Part shown: positions 36,524 through 48,800 of the stretch, piece after piece
Layout: every line of letters begins with the position of its first letter
Position numbering within the stretch: the stretch's first letter is position 1
Source: Wolfiporia cocos
Lineage: Eukaryota; Basidiomycota; Agaricomycetes; Polyporales; Phaeolaceae
DNA length: 64,000 nucleotides
Direction: 5' to 3'
Assembly (NCBI GenBank): GCA_029448655.1
Contig: JACCLO010000001.1
Coordinates: 3,534,001-3,598,000 of the forward strand
Position numbers and translations under genes: made by a program
Notes under the pieces: model-generated
What the model was told of the DNA's origin: nothing
What the model saw: the letters and a program-made list of their open reading frames with translations, nothing else
Databases searched by the model: none

Positions 36524-36783
36524 TCCTGACCTGCTGAGCAGTAAGCCCGTAGTACCCAACTGAAGGTCAAACAAGTCGCAGCATAGAGCGCGTTCAGACG
36601 CGTCGCGAAGCGCCCGTCAAGTCGATCACAATCACGTGTGACGAAATTTCGTCGATCGCGGGCTCGGACGCTAAGCGCCCATAATCTGTACCTCCCCGCT
36701 CGGGCTAAGCTCTGCTGTCGGGCGTTGGTGGGACTTGTCTTCCGCTGTCCGGGCTTCATACATCACTGGAGACAAGCATAACT
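36524..36783. promoter_or_regulatory. Bidirectional promoter, mitochondrial TyrRS / DBP10
   Basis: A compact 260-bp divergent promoter. It contains a CACGTG box (36633-36638, as TCACGTG) immediately followed by a perfect 14-bp palindrome GACGAAATTTCGTC (36640-36653) near the midpoint. Both genes serve translation or ribosome production, so co-regulation is plausible (inference). Confidence 0.6.
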
Positions 36784-39700
36784 ATGGCTCCGACCAAGCG
36801 CAAGCGGACCCCCGTGTCCGACAGCGAAGAGTCTGCAGTAGATCCAGACTCGTCTTTCGAAGAGCAGCACTCTGAAGATGACATCGACATATCCTCTGCG
36901 CTGACTGGTCGCAAAGGAAAGCGTGCTATCAAGCATGAAGAAACAGAAGACGATGACGATGACGAGCAGCTGCAGGAGCTTATCCGAGAGTCCATCTCGA
37001 AGCGGGACGTGAAGGGAGGAACGGACATACTCAAGAAGACTACGGGTAAGACGAAAATAGCCAAGGGCGAGGTCGGTGGTGGCAGCTTCCAGAGCATGGG
37101 TACGTGCGTCTGAAGTACTTCCTGTGCGCACATCGTGACTTTGGTCCTCCTAGGTCTATACCCATGGCTCCTGCGCTCCCTAACGCTGCAGGGATTCCGT
37201 ATACCCACCCCAATCCAGCGGCTCTCCATTCCCGCTCTTCTATCCAACCCTCCAAGGGATCTCGTTGGAATGGCTCGCACTGGCTCAGGTAAATCACTCG
37301 CGTACATGATACCGCTCATTCAACGACTCGGCGGTCGGCACTCGACTACCTTCGGAGCCCGCGCGTTGATTCTGCTCCCCACTCGAGAGCTTGCACTGCA
37401 GGTCCTCAAGGTCGGAAAGGGCCTTGCGAGAGGTTGGCATGCCGGAGATGGCGACCACGCAGGTGATGCGAAGGATGCCGATGACGAGAAGAAAGGGCAA
37501 GGTCTCAGATGGAGTCTCATCGTTGGTGGTGAGGGTTTGGACGAGCAGTTTGAGATGATGACGCAAAATCCTGACGTGTAAGCAAATCAAGGTATTGGCG
37601 TTGCTCTTGCGGCTAACATCTCCTCAGCATTATCGCAACGCCTGGTCGTTTGCTGCATCTCATTGTCGAGATGAACTTGGATCTCAAGTCGATTCAGTAT
37701 CTCGTATTCGACGAAGCTGACCGGCTCTTTGAAATGGGCTTCGAGACAGCGCTGACAGAGATTGTGCATCGCCTTCCTACAAACCGACAGACACTGCTTT
37801 TCTCGGCGACGCTACCCAAAAGCTTGGTCGAGTTTGCGAAAGCTGGCTTGCAGAACCCGAAACTGGTGCGACTGGATGCTGAGTCGAAAATCAGTCCAGA
37901 TCTCAAGATGGCATTCTTCTCTGTCAAGCAGGCGGAGAAAGATGCCTGCCTACTTGTGCTTCTCCGCGATGTCATTGGCGTCCCACTACGCATCACAAAA
38001 CAAGCTGAAGATGAGACGGCCGACGCATCCGACAAGAAGGGCAAGGGCAAAGCCAAGCCCAGGTACCACGGGCAGACGACGCTCCCGCACCAAACGCTCG
38101 TTTTTGCCGCGACTAAGCACCACGTCGAGTACCTGACGAACTTGCTGACATCTGCGGGCTACGCAGTCTCGCACCTGTACGGCGCGCTCGACCAGACCGC
38201 GCGCACGCAGCAGATGGAGCGCTTCCGGCGCGGGCACACGGGCGTGCTCGTCGTCACGGACGTCGCAGCGCGCGGTATCGACATCCCCGTGCTCGAGAAC
38301 GTCGTTAACTACGATTTCCCGCACGGCGCGCGTGTGTTTGTTCATCGCGCGGGCCGCACCGCGCGTGCAGGCCGTCCTGGGTGGGCGTGGTCGTTCGTCA
38401 CGCATGGAGAGCTCCCACACCTCCTCGACTTGCAGCTATTCCTCGGCCGGCCGCTCCGTACGGAGCCCGCTGGCACGAGCGACGCGGCGTACACCGAGTC
38501 GCTCGTGCTCGGCGCGTTCGAGCGCGACGCGCTCGATGCGGAGGTGGAGTATGTGAAGCGATTGGGAGAGGAGAACCACAATCTGAACACGCTGCGCGAG
38601 GTGATGCGCAAGGGGCAAGGGATGTACGAGCGTAGCAGGGGCAAGGCGAGCCAGGCGAGCTACAAGCGCGCGAAGGACATGGCGAAGGAGGGCAAGTGGG
38701 GGTTCGCCGGGACCAACGCGGGCGTGCACCCTGTATTGCTGCGCAACAAGGATGGCTCGAGCGCTGTAGCAAAAATTGCAGAAGAGGAGCGGAGAAAGGT
38801 GCTATTGCAGGCTGTCAACTCCTTCAAGCCTGCAGAGACTGTGCTTGAGATCGGCCAGAGAGGAAATACGGAGGCGGCTGAGCTGATGAAGCAGAGACGG
38901 AAGGCATTGAGCAAGGCAGCGCAGAGAGCTTCCTTTGCTTCGACGTCCGCTGCCGCAGTTGCGGAGGAGCATGGTGAGGATGAGGGTGTTACCTCCGACC
39001 GTGAGGTTGGTGGCATGGAGATGGCGGACGAGGCTGAGATTGCGGTGCGTCCATCACAAAGTACTTCATCATACTCTTGTCTGACAACCTTCCAGGCGGT
39101 ATTTGACTCCTATAGCAAGAAGAGCTCGGGCAGCAATAAGAATAGCTACCGAGATTCTGAATTCTACTTGTCACATTATCAAAAGGACGCCAACACGGAG
39201 AAGGGGTATGTAACTGTCGGTTGCCCAAATGCACAATAGCTTGACGGAAGTCCATCAGATATTCGCTCCGGGACGGCGCAACTTTCGCCGAGCAGGCGCA
39301 AAATGTCGCCTTCGATCTAGCAGGTGATGAGGGCGCGCTGGGACGCAAGCGGCGCGAGCTCAAGTGGGACAAGAAGAAAAAGAAGTTCGTGAAGGGCATG
39401 GGCGAGGGTGCAGACAACGTCAAACTCGTCAAAACCGAGAGTGGCGTCAAGATCCCTGCGACGTACCGCTCCGGCCGCTTCGACGAGTGGCGCGCGAAAA
39501 CGCGCACGAGTCTACCTAGGGTCGGTGAGGCTGAGGCTGAGGCCGAGGGCCCCGGGAGACGCGACATGGGCGCAGGACGGAAGTGGAAGCACAACCAGGT
39601 CGTTGCGCCGAAGCCGCTGGACAGGCTCAGCAAAGACTATGACCGAAAGATGCGGCAGAAGCGGAAGAAGATGGAGCACGAAGGTGGGGCGGCGGACGAC

Positions 39701-39904
39701 GTACCGCCTGGGAAGCGACCGCAGACGGCCGGCAAGAAAGGCAAGGTGCTGGGCAAGGTGCTGGGCAAGCGGTTTGGCGGGAAGACTGCGGGGCGTGTCA
39801 AGAGCGAGCTCAAAACTGTCGATCAGATCAGGAAAGAGCGCAAGAGCGTGGAGAAGAAGAGGGCGAAAAATGCCCGCGCTCCTCGGACAAGGGGCAGGCG
39901 ATAG
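36784..39904 (+). CDS. DBP10: ATP-dependent RNA helicase DBP10
   Basis: A nucleolar DEAD-box helicase needed for 60S ribosomal subunit assembly. Five exons (36784-37099, 37154-37577, 37628-39044, 39096-39205, 39259-39904) encode 970 residues. After a charged N-terminus come the helicase motifs: GFRIPTPIQ (Q motif), ARTGSGKS (Walker A), PTRELA, TPGR, DEAD, SAT, then VTDVAARGIDIP and HRAGRTARAG in the second RecA domain. The C-terminal YSLRDGATFAEQAQNVAFDL, KWDKKKKKFVKG and SGRFDEWR blocks belong to the DBP10 C-terminal (DBP10CT) domain and set it apart from other DEAD-box proteins. A lysine-rich tail suits nucleolar localisation. The stop codon lies only 77 bp from that of the convergent queuine transferase gene. 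Confidence 0.97.
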
Positions 39905-39981
39905 TGGGCGAGGATTGTCTTATGCGACGTTCATGTATTATCCTAGTGTCTGCGAACATTCACTACTTTCTAGGGCATGTC

Positions 39982-41800
39982 TCATGCAGTATCCGAGTAT
40001 TCCCATTGTGCACCGTCTCCGGGAATTACCTTCGCGTCCGGCTTGCCCTCTAGCAGGTCAACGCCGACGCTTTTTAGCGCATTCACACACCATTCTGGGT
40101 ATCCTGCCTGTCCGTAATATTCCGCGAAGAACTTCTTGAGGTAAGTAGGAAAGATCCCATTCATAATTGCATCGCGCGCGCCACCCATCAGACGTGCTTG
40201 AAACACGATATTATGCTGTGTAAGTGCTGCAACGATCCATATTGCAATCGATACGCGTGATCAGATGGGAGTTAACATGCACGTACCGTGAGCACCAGCG
40301 GTCTCTACTGTGACGATGTGATGCAACATCGCGCGCGACGTGCCACTGGCACACGTCGGGCAAGGGCACGACTCATTGATGGGGCAGAAGTCCTTCGCGT
40401 GCTTCTTGAGGCGTATGTTGAGAGGCCCGTGGAAGGTCAATGCGACACCGAAGCGCGCGGTGCGTGTTGGGAAGACGCAATCAGCCTGATGTTCATATGT
40501 TAAAGAAGAGTGAATGGATGAGGTAAGTAAATGTACCATGTCTATCCCCAGAGCAACACAGACAAGGAGATCTGTGAGGCGTAGAGCCATGTTTGTAACA
40601 TGTGCACAAGCAACGAGGGCAGATTGCACCTTCAGGGAACCCGACACCAGTGCAATATCGTGGACCTGAGCAAACGATATGGAAATAATTACGGCGCAAA
40701 TCTAAATATAACTCACGATCGGCAGGGAGCTTGTCGGCGCATTGCTTTATTCTGCAGGCATGTCAGTTACGGACTCAACCGCTCCTTTGCAGTATAGACG
40801 TGCATTCGCCAAAATACATCTATGAGACCGATATCAGCCAGGCCCTTGTGGCAGTTAAGACAGCGTCTTGCCTTTCTCCCCACTGCTTAACCCGCCGATC
40901 GCATACCCAGCAACCCGATCTTTGCGCTTGATCATCTCATCGAGACACTGATCTCGCAGATGTGGATCGACACCGCCCTGCACGATCGCGAAGAGGCTTT
41001 GTGACTCCCTCTTTTCGGATTTTTGGTGATGTTCGATGCATCGATCGAGCCAGCGAACCGTGCGCCACATCGCCTCGCTAACGCGGGGACCAACGGATAG
41101 TGTGTGAACTATTCAGGTAATGTCCCAAAATAGAGCCCTGTCGACATGAGCACGTCGAGGCACATCTGAATTTCATACCGACGTCGTCGAGCTGCGTCAT
41201 GATATCCGATCCGATGGCATGTTGGATCGCCATACTCTCCTCCGGCTGTGGGTGCGTACAGCAGCGGATTGTCAGCAAGGACCCTTGGCTGCGGGAGAAG
41301 AAGATAAGTCCGACCGTTAGCATGATTGGCTCTCCAGTAGATGGGCTCGCGAAAAGGACGCCTTCCTCGGTGACCCTCGCGGATTTATTCAGTGAGACGA
41401 GTGAGAATCCGCCACCATCCTATAGGGCACAATGAGATGGGATTGATAACTGCACGATCAGCGCATACAGTAATCAAATTATGTCGCCACCCTTGAAACC
41501 TGTGTGCCCCGCCTGCCTCTTTGAGGATCTCGGTTCCCGGGCGGAGGTTGAGGTGGTAGGTGCTATTTAGAATGAGGGACACACCGAGCGCTTCAACTTG
41601 CTGTGCGGACAGGCCTTTGATCGCAGCTTGTGTAGCCACAGGAATGAAAGTGGGTAGCATGGTGACCCCATCTATATGGAGTGGCAGCGACATTGCGTAC
41701 ATCCGAAGGCCGAATCCTAAGGTGCTGACTTACGAGGGAGTTTCATGTGGCATACCCTAGCATTGGTGGTGTGGCATCGCGCCAGAATCTCGAATTCCAT
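39982..41800 (-). CDS. Queuine tRNA-ribosyltransferase catalytic subunit (QTRT1/TGT)
   Basis: Exchanges guanine-34 of tRNAs with GUN anticodons for queuine, normally as a heterodimer with QTRT2. Eleven exons (41800-41734, 41671-41469, 41419-41315, 41245-41179, 41108-40872, 40819-40804, 40751-40717, 40665-40630, 40571-40537, 40485-40287, 40226-39982) give 414 residues. Family blocks are [68 protein letters not shown] and [17 protein letters not shown], which holds the nucleophilic aspartate. The zinc site is CPCPTC with a later histidine. The usual DSGGFQ motif reads DGGGFS here. Introns at 40820-40871 and 40752-40803 need GC..AG borders to preserve the FWR..QCADKLP frame, enclosing a 16-nt exon. 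Queuine must be taken up from bacteria, since eukaryotes do not make it. Confidence 0.9.
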
Positions 41801-42031
41801 TCTTGTTACCACAATTTCGGAAGTCTAAGCCGTGTGCTTCACCATAGAGCATCCGTGCAGTACCCCGATCGGATCTTGCTTTGATCAGCGCCCGTGGAGG
41901 CCACAGCAAGGCCCGATCCCGCTGCAGGCAACCCAGTATACCACACTGCCCAAGTTACACGTGTTACATCGATTAGAATGCTGCATAGTGGTACCCACAC
42001 CATCGTAGCGACATGCAATGACTACATTATA

Positions 42032-42880
42032 TCAAAGTGGCATGCTGTCCATCTCTTCCAGTTTCCAGTATTTCTTCATGTTTTCGCCCAATAAATCGTC
42101 AACCTGCGAGATTGCCGGTCCGTTCTACCATAGTCGCACCAGTAAGCTGTATAGGTGCATACCTCCTGATCAAGGTGCATGAAGAGCACCTCTCTCCAAT
42201 CATCCAAACAGGCCCTCATCTCAGAGGGATTATACGTTGAAGGCGAAACGGTCCACTTTGCAAGGAGCGCACTCAGTTTGTCAAGCCCTGCGAGACCGGT
42301 ATTTCCGACTATGTTCTCGCGCTCTGAACAGAAAGAATGTTACCGTGATGTATTTGCTCGTGCGCGCTGATATGAGCCTCGCCTTGCCGAAATGCGGGCA
42401 TGCGTGTGGCAAGGACCGGGAATATATACTGCTCCTCGATTGTATGGTGCATTGTGAGATCTGTATTGCACCTTCGTATCCCTCTGCAGACAAACGAATG
42501 GACCGCTCACTGACGTTTAACAAGCTGGCTGGCACTCCTCAGGTACATCTGTAGAGACATTCCAACCCTAGTGAACGATCCGTCGGCAAGCTAGACGTGC
42601 GCGTTGTAGATTTGATTTCCACATTGACGCAGTGATCCGGGCCCACCTCGTAGACGTTATTAACTGTCCGGCCCCCTAATGCTCAGAGGTGACCTCATGG
42701 GGTGTGTAAACTTCAGTGACTTACACTCCATCTTGAATTGGTCATGGAATTGACTCATAGTATCGGCAACCTCCCGACCCGTTCCGCGTTGATGCCTTTG
42801 GGCTCATTATATGTGCGTTGACGACATACCTGGTTCCACTTCTGATCCTCGAGGGCCACTGCCATGGTCCTACTCGTCAT
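42032..42880 (-). CDS. Hemerythrin HHE-domain protein
   Basis: Seven small exons (42880-42830, 42770-42725, 42663-42647, 42590-42515, 42460-42344, 42287-42163, 42103-42032) join in frame to 167 residues. The four-helix hemerythrin/HHE pattern is visible. A first histidine lies in MSQFHDQFKMEFNNVYEL, the core metal-binding stretch is LTMHHTIEEQYIFPVLATRM, then comes AHISAHEQIHHGLDKL, and the last helix is VLFMHLDQEVDDL. These His/Glu ligands normally bind a di-iron centre. HHE proteins sense or bind oxygen, NO or iron, or act in redox defence; which applies here is unknown. The first ATG gives MTSRTMAVALEDQKW, a usual opening, although an additional upstream exon cannot be excluded. Exon 3 is only 17 nt. 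The gene is on the same strand as the queuine transferase, 231 bp upstream of it. Confidence 0.87.
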
Positions 42881-44889
42881 TTTGGCACGTCTGGTTCCGG
42901 TGATCACAATTTCGAGATGTACTCTCGCGTTTGCTACCACGGGGATTATGTTGGCCAGGGCAGTGATTAGTTACAGTACTTACCAGCTTGTCGGGCTTTG
43001 CTGCCGTGCAAGTGCCAAGTCCGCTGAGATAAGAAGTCTGCCAAGGCAGAGCAGATCAGCCTCACACAGGAGCGACGGTCGATCGAGATCGTCATGATCA
43101 GGCACGCCGATCTTGTGAGAGCAGCGCGGCGGTCATCTCTGATGCGCACGCCGCCGCTACCGCGACCAATACCTCCTGGTGCCGCGAACGCATTTCCATG
43201 GGGTACATGGGCCTTGGCAAAGTCGGCTCACTCAGACGATACTCGAAACCCTTGATCCTAGAAAGTTCGACCGCAAACCGCGCGGTGATATGACAGCACT
43301 TCCAGCGCGCCGGTCTTACCCGCACACGGGTCGCGAGGAAATACAACGCCAGCAGATATGCTAATTATTACACCATGCGATAAACGCTCAACTCATGGAG
43401 ACGTCGTGTCAGCAACTGACCGCCTGCGCGGCCTCAGGTACCCGCCGCCTCTCTATTATTCAGCACTATGCGACATATCTATCGCCTGCAGTGCCGCCAG
43501 CGAGCTGTCGACAACCTGACGTGAGATCAAGCGTGCGGTACCGGTCGTCCATTGCAATGCCGTAGGAACTTTCTGCCTTGCCCGTGATGATACGATACGC
43601 ATTGACGGCGCGCCGAAGCGGAGAGAAGAGGGGCTACACATGGACAGCGACATCTGTCACGCAGCGGCATATTTCATTCAGATCGATGCAGAGGTGCCCC
43701 AGGTCCTGCTGTTCGGGAATCTACCGCGTTTAGGACCAAACCTGGAATGCGCATGGAGCCTGTCTGCCTGGCTTCTGCGATCCCGTCCTGCCGTCTGATA
43801 GAGCGCGCCTGAGATCTGGCGTCTCCCACAAGATACCGGTATAGCCGGAGGGCTATTAACAGGAGCGCACCTGCTTGTAAAGGCCATTCAGTGGTCTCGA
43901 AGCGTCAAGTATTGTATGTGCGGGAGTGTCCAGAGACGGCCGCCACCATCAGTAGATGGACACTCGGCGAATTCGGTCGAAACCGAGAATAGAGCTAGCC
44001 GAGCTATTCATGAAGCAACGGCGATTGCGAGTGATGAGATGAGTTGTCTGGCACTGTCCGAAGGAGATGGACTAGTTACAGATTTAGCGCCTGGAAGATC
44101 TTCCGCAGGGATTAGGTTGTGAAGACAACTGCGCGCGCAAACGACCATCAAGCGAATCTGATGCCAGCGGGAGGCCATCCAGGTTGTATAACAATGCCTA
44201 GATGGGAATATGAGGGGCTAGGCGAGGAGCGCGATCGATCGTAGGCATTACTCGGTGAGCCGCGTTATTTTTAGATCCAATGGCGGGCCTGCAATGCTTA
44301 CTGATGCCATTCACAGCGAATTGAAATTCAAAGAACATCGTCATCCCGCATTTGCTTCGGCTAGATAACTTCTTCATTTTGTTTCCGAGGCTCGACCATA
44401 GCACCAGCGCTGTCGATTTAAATTCGTCTTATGAGCTCGAACAAGGCACCTGCATGTATTCTAGCAGCGATACAACACGTAAGTGGACGGAACAACCAAT
44501 CCTGTCCAACCTTCGCTGCTTCTCAATGCTTTCACCCTTAGCGCTGGGACCGAGCATCTCTACATCCTGGATATCATCAAAGATCCTGGACACATTACAG
44601 ATACGTACCGGCGGCCTGTGGTTCATCACTGGATTGACTAGCACCCTGGCGCACGATCAATGCTGTTGAGCCACCGCAATGCTCACTGCCAACGCGGCGA
44701 CCGGACGGTATAGGTAATGAGCCTTCCGCCTGCATGCTCGGCCCTGCGCGAATTTGTAGAATGTGGATGTACATGCCGACTATGCCGGCAAGCCATAGAC
44801 CATGAGTTAACGGGCGCATCGTTTCACGCTAAGCGAGGTGCGGAATGACGGACATGCATTGCGGTCTGACGACCCTGACTGGTGCAACG
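42881..44889. other. 2.0-kb gap without supportable gene
   Basis: Only short open frames on both strands, none with recognised motifs or convincing exon joins. It includes the promoter of the hemerythrin gene and the 3' side of SDHAF4. Hidden multi-exon genes remain possible, because the adjacent hemerythrin gene was itself nearly invisible. Confidence 0.4.
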
Positions 44890-45261
44890 CTAGAAGTCGG
44901 ATACACGACCCTTGAAGCTCCAGTCCCCGTCGCTCTCGCCCCACTTGCCCACAGGCTCGCGCTTGGGCCCGCCTTGCTCTCCCGTCGCGGGATTGACCTC
45001 GCCCTCAAAATCTGGGGGAAGAGGCTTGCGAGCGTCAGGATGCAGGCTGAAGTCTGCTTCAACTGCGTCCGCTGAGCCCCGCTGCGACTGCGCGGACTGC
45101 AGCGGAGCTTGAACCGCCCTCACTAGCTCCTCAAACTCGCGCTGATCCGAGCGAGGCAGCGGTGGTGGCGACGGCCGGTTAAGGGGGTTCCGTGATGAGT
45201 ACCATCGTGCGCGTGTCGACGAGCTACTGCGCGAGAGACGCAGGATCACGCGGTCGAACAT
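44890..45261 (-). CDS. SDH8: Succinate dehydrogenase assembly factor 4, mitochondrial
   Basis: SDHAF4/Sdh8 chaperones the flavinylated SDHA subunit in the mitochondrial matrix and shields it before complex II assembly. A single exon of 123 residues starts with an arginine/serine-rich presequence (FDRVILRLSRSSSSTRARWYSS). It ends in the family's hallmark C-terminal block GGPKREPVGKWGESDGDWSFKG followed by RVSDF. Upstream in-frame ATG-like codons exist, but the one at 45261 gives a canonical targeting peptide. The middle is proline-rich, followed by FEGEVNPATGEQGG, also typical. It is divergent from the Zn2Cys6 gene. Confidence 0.93.
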   Translation of the reverse strand: MFDRVILRLSRSSSSTRARWYSSRNPLNRPSPPPLPRSDQREFEELVRAVQAPLQSAQSQRGSADAVEADFSLHPDARKPLPPDFEGEVNPATGEQGGPKREPVGKWGESDGDWSFKGRVSDF

Positions 45262-45801
45262 GCTTTTGCGGGTGTGTTCTGTCGACAATCCTGCTAGATT
45301 GCTCTGTAAATGGTGAGAGCACGACAATGGCGACAAGTAAACCGCACTGTTGTTTGCTAGACAAAGAATGTGGATGGCGGGCGCCCTGGATGTCGGTCGT
45401 CAGAAGGGATCCGAATGTCGGTACCAAGGTGCCGCCGGCGCCGCATTTAGCAACCGTGATGCCATTGCTCCAGCCGGGCACGTGGCCTGGCTTGGCACTT
45501 ACTGTACGCTTTGCTTACGTACGCTATTACGAGCGTTAATATTGCCGAGTATGGACATAGTCGCATTCTCCGCATAATATAAAACCCGAGTATGGGACCT
45601 ATCGAAGGGATAAGTGGCGGGCCGAGCACTCGAAAAAGGCATGTGAGTTCGGTGTCGCACTATGCGCTCCCGTGCTTGAGTAAATAAGCAGGAGACATAT
45701 GGAGGCCGCCTCTCTGATCTGATTTCACCCAAGACTTCTGGTTAACACCTCCGCCAACGCCCACGGGAACATAAACGTACCCTCCGTAACGTTTGTTATC
45801 T
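45262..45801. promoter_or_regulatory. Divergent promoter region, SDHAF4 / Zn2Cys6 factor
   Basis: A 540-bp gap between divergent ATGs with one CACGTG box (45479-45484). The promoter role is inferred from position. Confidence 0.5.
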
Positions 45802-48800
45802 ATGCCGGCCGCCGATTCCTTTGAGCGCACTACCGTAATTGACCTCGAGGAACACGCCTCGCTGGACCCAGCCTATTCTATCGCGGCCGCCTCTCGGTCG
45901 TCAGATGCCTACTACGCGCTTGACTCGTCCGCCGATGAACCCAAATCCAAGAGACGTAAGATTGAACGCGCGTGTGATTTCTGCCGCAGACGGAAGACGA
46001 AATGCGATGGCCCAAGGATGCAGCACAATGTATGCAGCAACTGCTTGCAGACGAATAGGAGCTGTACGTACCTGTACGTTTGTCTCACTATCTGCCCACG
46101 TATCTGGTTGTGTAGCTCTGAATTGCTCCGACTTGATTCGAATAGTGAGACCTCCAAGCCCCGAGGCCCACCGAAAGCGTAGGGCTCTGGTCAGTCCTGA
46201 TGTCAGGATCTAAAGCTCAATAAGTTATGCGCAGTTATGTTGTTGCATTGGAGGACCGCGTAGAAAAAATGCAAGCCTTGCTGAAGAGGGTAAGGCTCAA
46301 TATATGAAATAGCGCGAAAGAGTCTGCCCTCACAACGCTTGCTAGCTGCGCCCCGAAGCAGACTTCACTCCAGAGCTGGGACCTCCGGTAATACGAGATT
46401 CTTGGAAGACTGATGCATCAGAGATAGCGTCTTCCTCGCAACCTGAGGCCGTTCAGACTGCGCAAGCTCCTGCAACATCTGGTGCACGTGGTCATACGCT
46501 ACTCCCTTTTGCTACTGCGATCCCTCCGCCAGGCTGCACATTCGATGGTCAGCCGTCCGCATTTTCCTTACAGGCTCAGTCCGGCGCATCGCGTGCTAGG
46601 CACAGGCGTTCCAGACGACAGCTGCGTCCCCCTAGAACCGCAACTGGCTCAGGAGAGTCCCCTTCAAGCAATGTGAACGACACCTCTTCTGGCTCGTCTA
46701 TCTCTGATACAGACGAGGAGGAGTCTGCTGTGGAGCTGAGCTTGGTACAAGGAATGACTCAACTCACCTTGCGAGGGCTGCGACCGACGCACGTTACGGG
46801 CCAGCAGCCGATAGACGGCCAATGGCGATTTCATGGCAAGGCTAGCTCATTCAAACTCATCAATGCTACTAGAGAGCTCAAACAGCGCCATATGGATGAG
46901 TGTGTGGGGAACAATCCACGCCAAAGTCCCGACATGCCACCAAGCAACGAACAGCTAGTTAGGTTTGCACCAAGGAGAAGACAGTATTGGGAATCTCTTC
47001 CGGTCAGCTAGCAATCAGAAGGGCTGCTCGATCATACAATGCTGACAGGGTCCTGCATTTTAGTGGGAGATCTCGTTCGAAGGTGCAGATCGATCAACCA
47101 CGCCCTCCTTCATTATGTCCCACTTTCCGCCGCTGGACCTCGCAAATAGTCTTGTGGAGTTATTCTTCGCGCGTAACAACAGTCTTTTCCCGCTTCTTCA
47201 CAGACCCACATTCGACAGGCAGTGGAATGACCGGCTATACGAGACCGACATGTGGTACGCGGGCGTTTGTATGGCAATGTTTTCAGTAGCGAGCCGATGG
47301 AGTGATGACCCGCGAATCTTACCTGACGAGGTCGCAGAGAAAGCACCGCCGAAGTCAGAGTCGGACGATGCATGGGCACTGGCTGGGTGGAAATATGTTG
47401 ACGTGGCTCTAGGTAGGTCCCCGCGTAGTAGCAGCGATTGTATCGATGACATGCGAATCCCTATCAGATGTCCATCGGCGACGGCGCAGCTTGTTCCTTC
47501 CGACGAATTTGTTCGAGGTTCAAACACTTGTGGTACGCATCGCACATTTTCTCAGCTTTGTGCGCGGATATAAACGTGCGCTGTGCCTCATATAGCTTAT
47601 GGCCATGTATTTCCGTGGCACAGTCGCTCATGCTGAGTCTTGGACGTTGATAAGCATTGGCATCCGCAAGGCACAGGATGTCGGTGCCCATCGCAGGAAG
47701 GTCTACGGGCGTAAGCCAACTGTGGAGGAGGAGCTCTGGAAGAGAGCAATCTGGCATCTAATTGTGATTGATCGATTAGGGAGTGTATTGGTGGGTAGGC
47801 CATGCTGTGCTAGAGAAGAAGAGTGGGTCTTCCAGCGCCTTGAATGATGCCTGCTGACGTTCATGTTCCTAAAGCTTCGACCTAGACTGGCCACTGGAGG
47901 TTGATGACGAATATTGGGAGAACGAAGACCCCCACCTCGCCTTTCAACAGCCTGAGGGAAAGCCTGCCATAGTGACGGCGTTTGTATACTGGGCTAAGCT
48001 TAGCCGCATTTCCGCCTTCGTGTTGCGAACATTGGTCAGCCTCGACTAGCTCGGTCAGGTTGCAACGCTGATATAGTCTCAGTATGCGCTAGGTAGATCG
48101 AAGCAGCCTCTGGGATTAGTTGGACCGCGATGGAGAGAAGAGACACTTTCGCTTCTAAATGGAGCCATGCTGGAGTGGATTGATAGCCTGCCTTCACACT
48201 GTGAGCTCTTCAATTGAACCGAGTGGCGCGATATCTGATTCGTTACGCAATATACAGTGAAATGGTCCACAACGATGGAGGACGACATATTCACCTCTCA
48301 ATCCGCTCTATTGCACATGTCCTACTATCTTGTGCAGATTAGCATCTACCGCCCGTTTATTCCGGTGCCACACATGCAATCTGCAGAGCGCCATGGACAA
48401 CGCCAGCAGGCTCCCGACAAGCTTTCGGCGTTGTCGATTTGCGCAAGTGCTGCCAAAGCCGGTACGCATATCCTAGAGGTCCTCCTACATAAGGGATTCC
48501 CGCGAAACACCGTCGTCGTCCATTATGCCTTTGTATATGCCGGCGTACTGGTCGTCAATCTATGGAACCAGATAGCGAAGGAAGATAGACGCGAGGCATG
48601 GCGAACTCGTGTTCCCAGTGCCGAGATGTCGCCAGCAGTGGAGGCTCAGACAAAGGAACTTCTACAGTTAATCAATCTGCTCGACAATATGAGGCCAAGA
48701 TGGGAGCTAGCTCGGGAGGCATCGTCAGTATTTTCTACTATAGGGCTAGAGTCCAGTACAAGCTGTGTCTGACTCGATGATGCTATTTTTAGCGACACCA

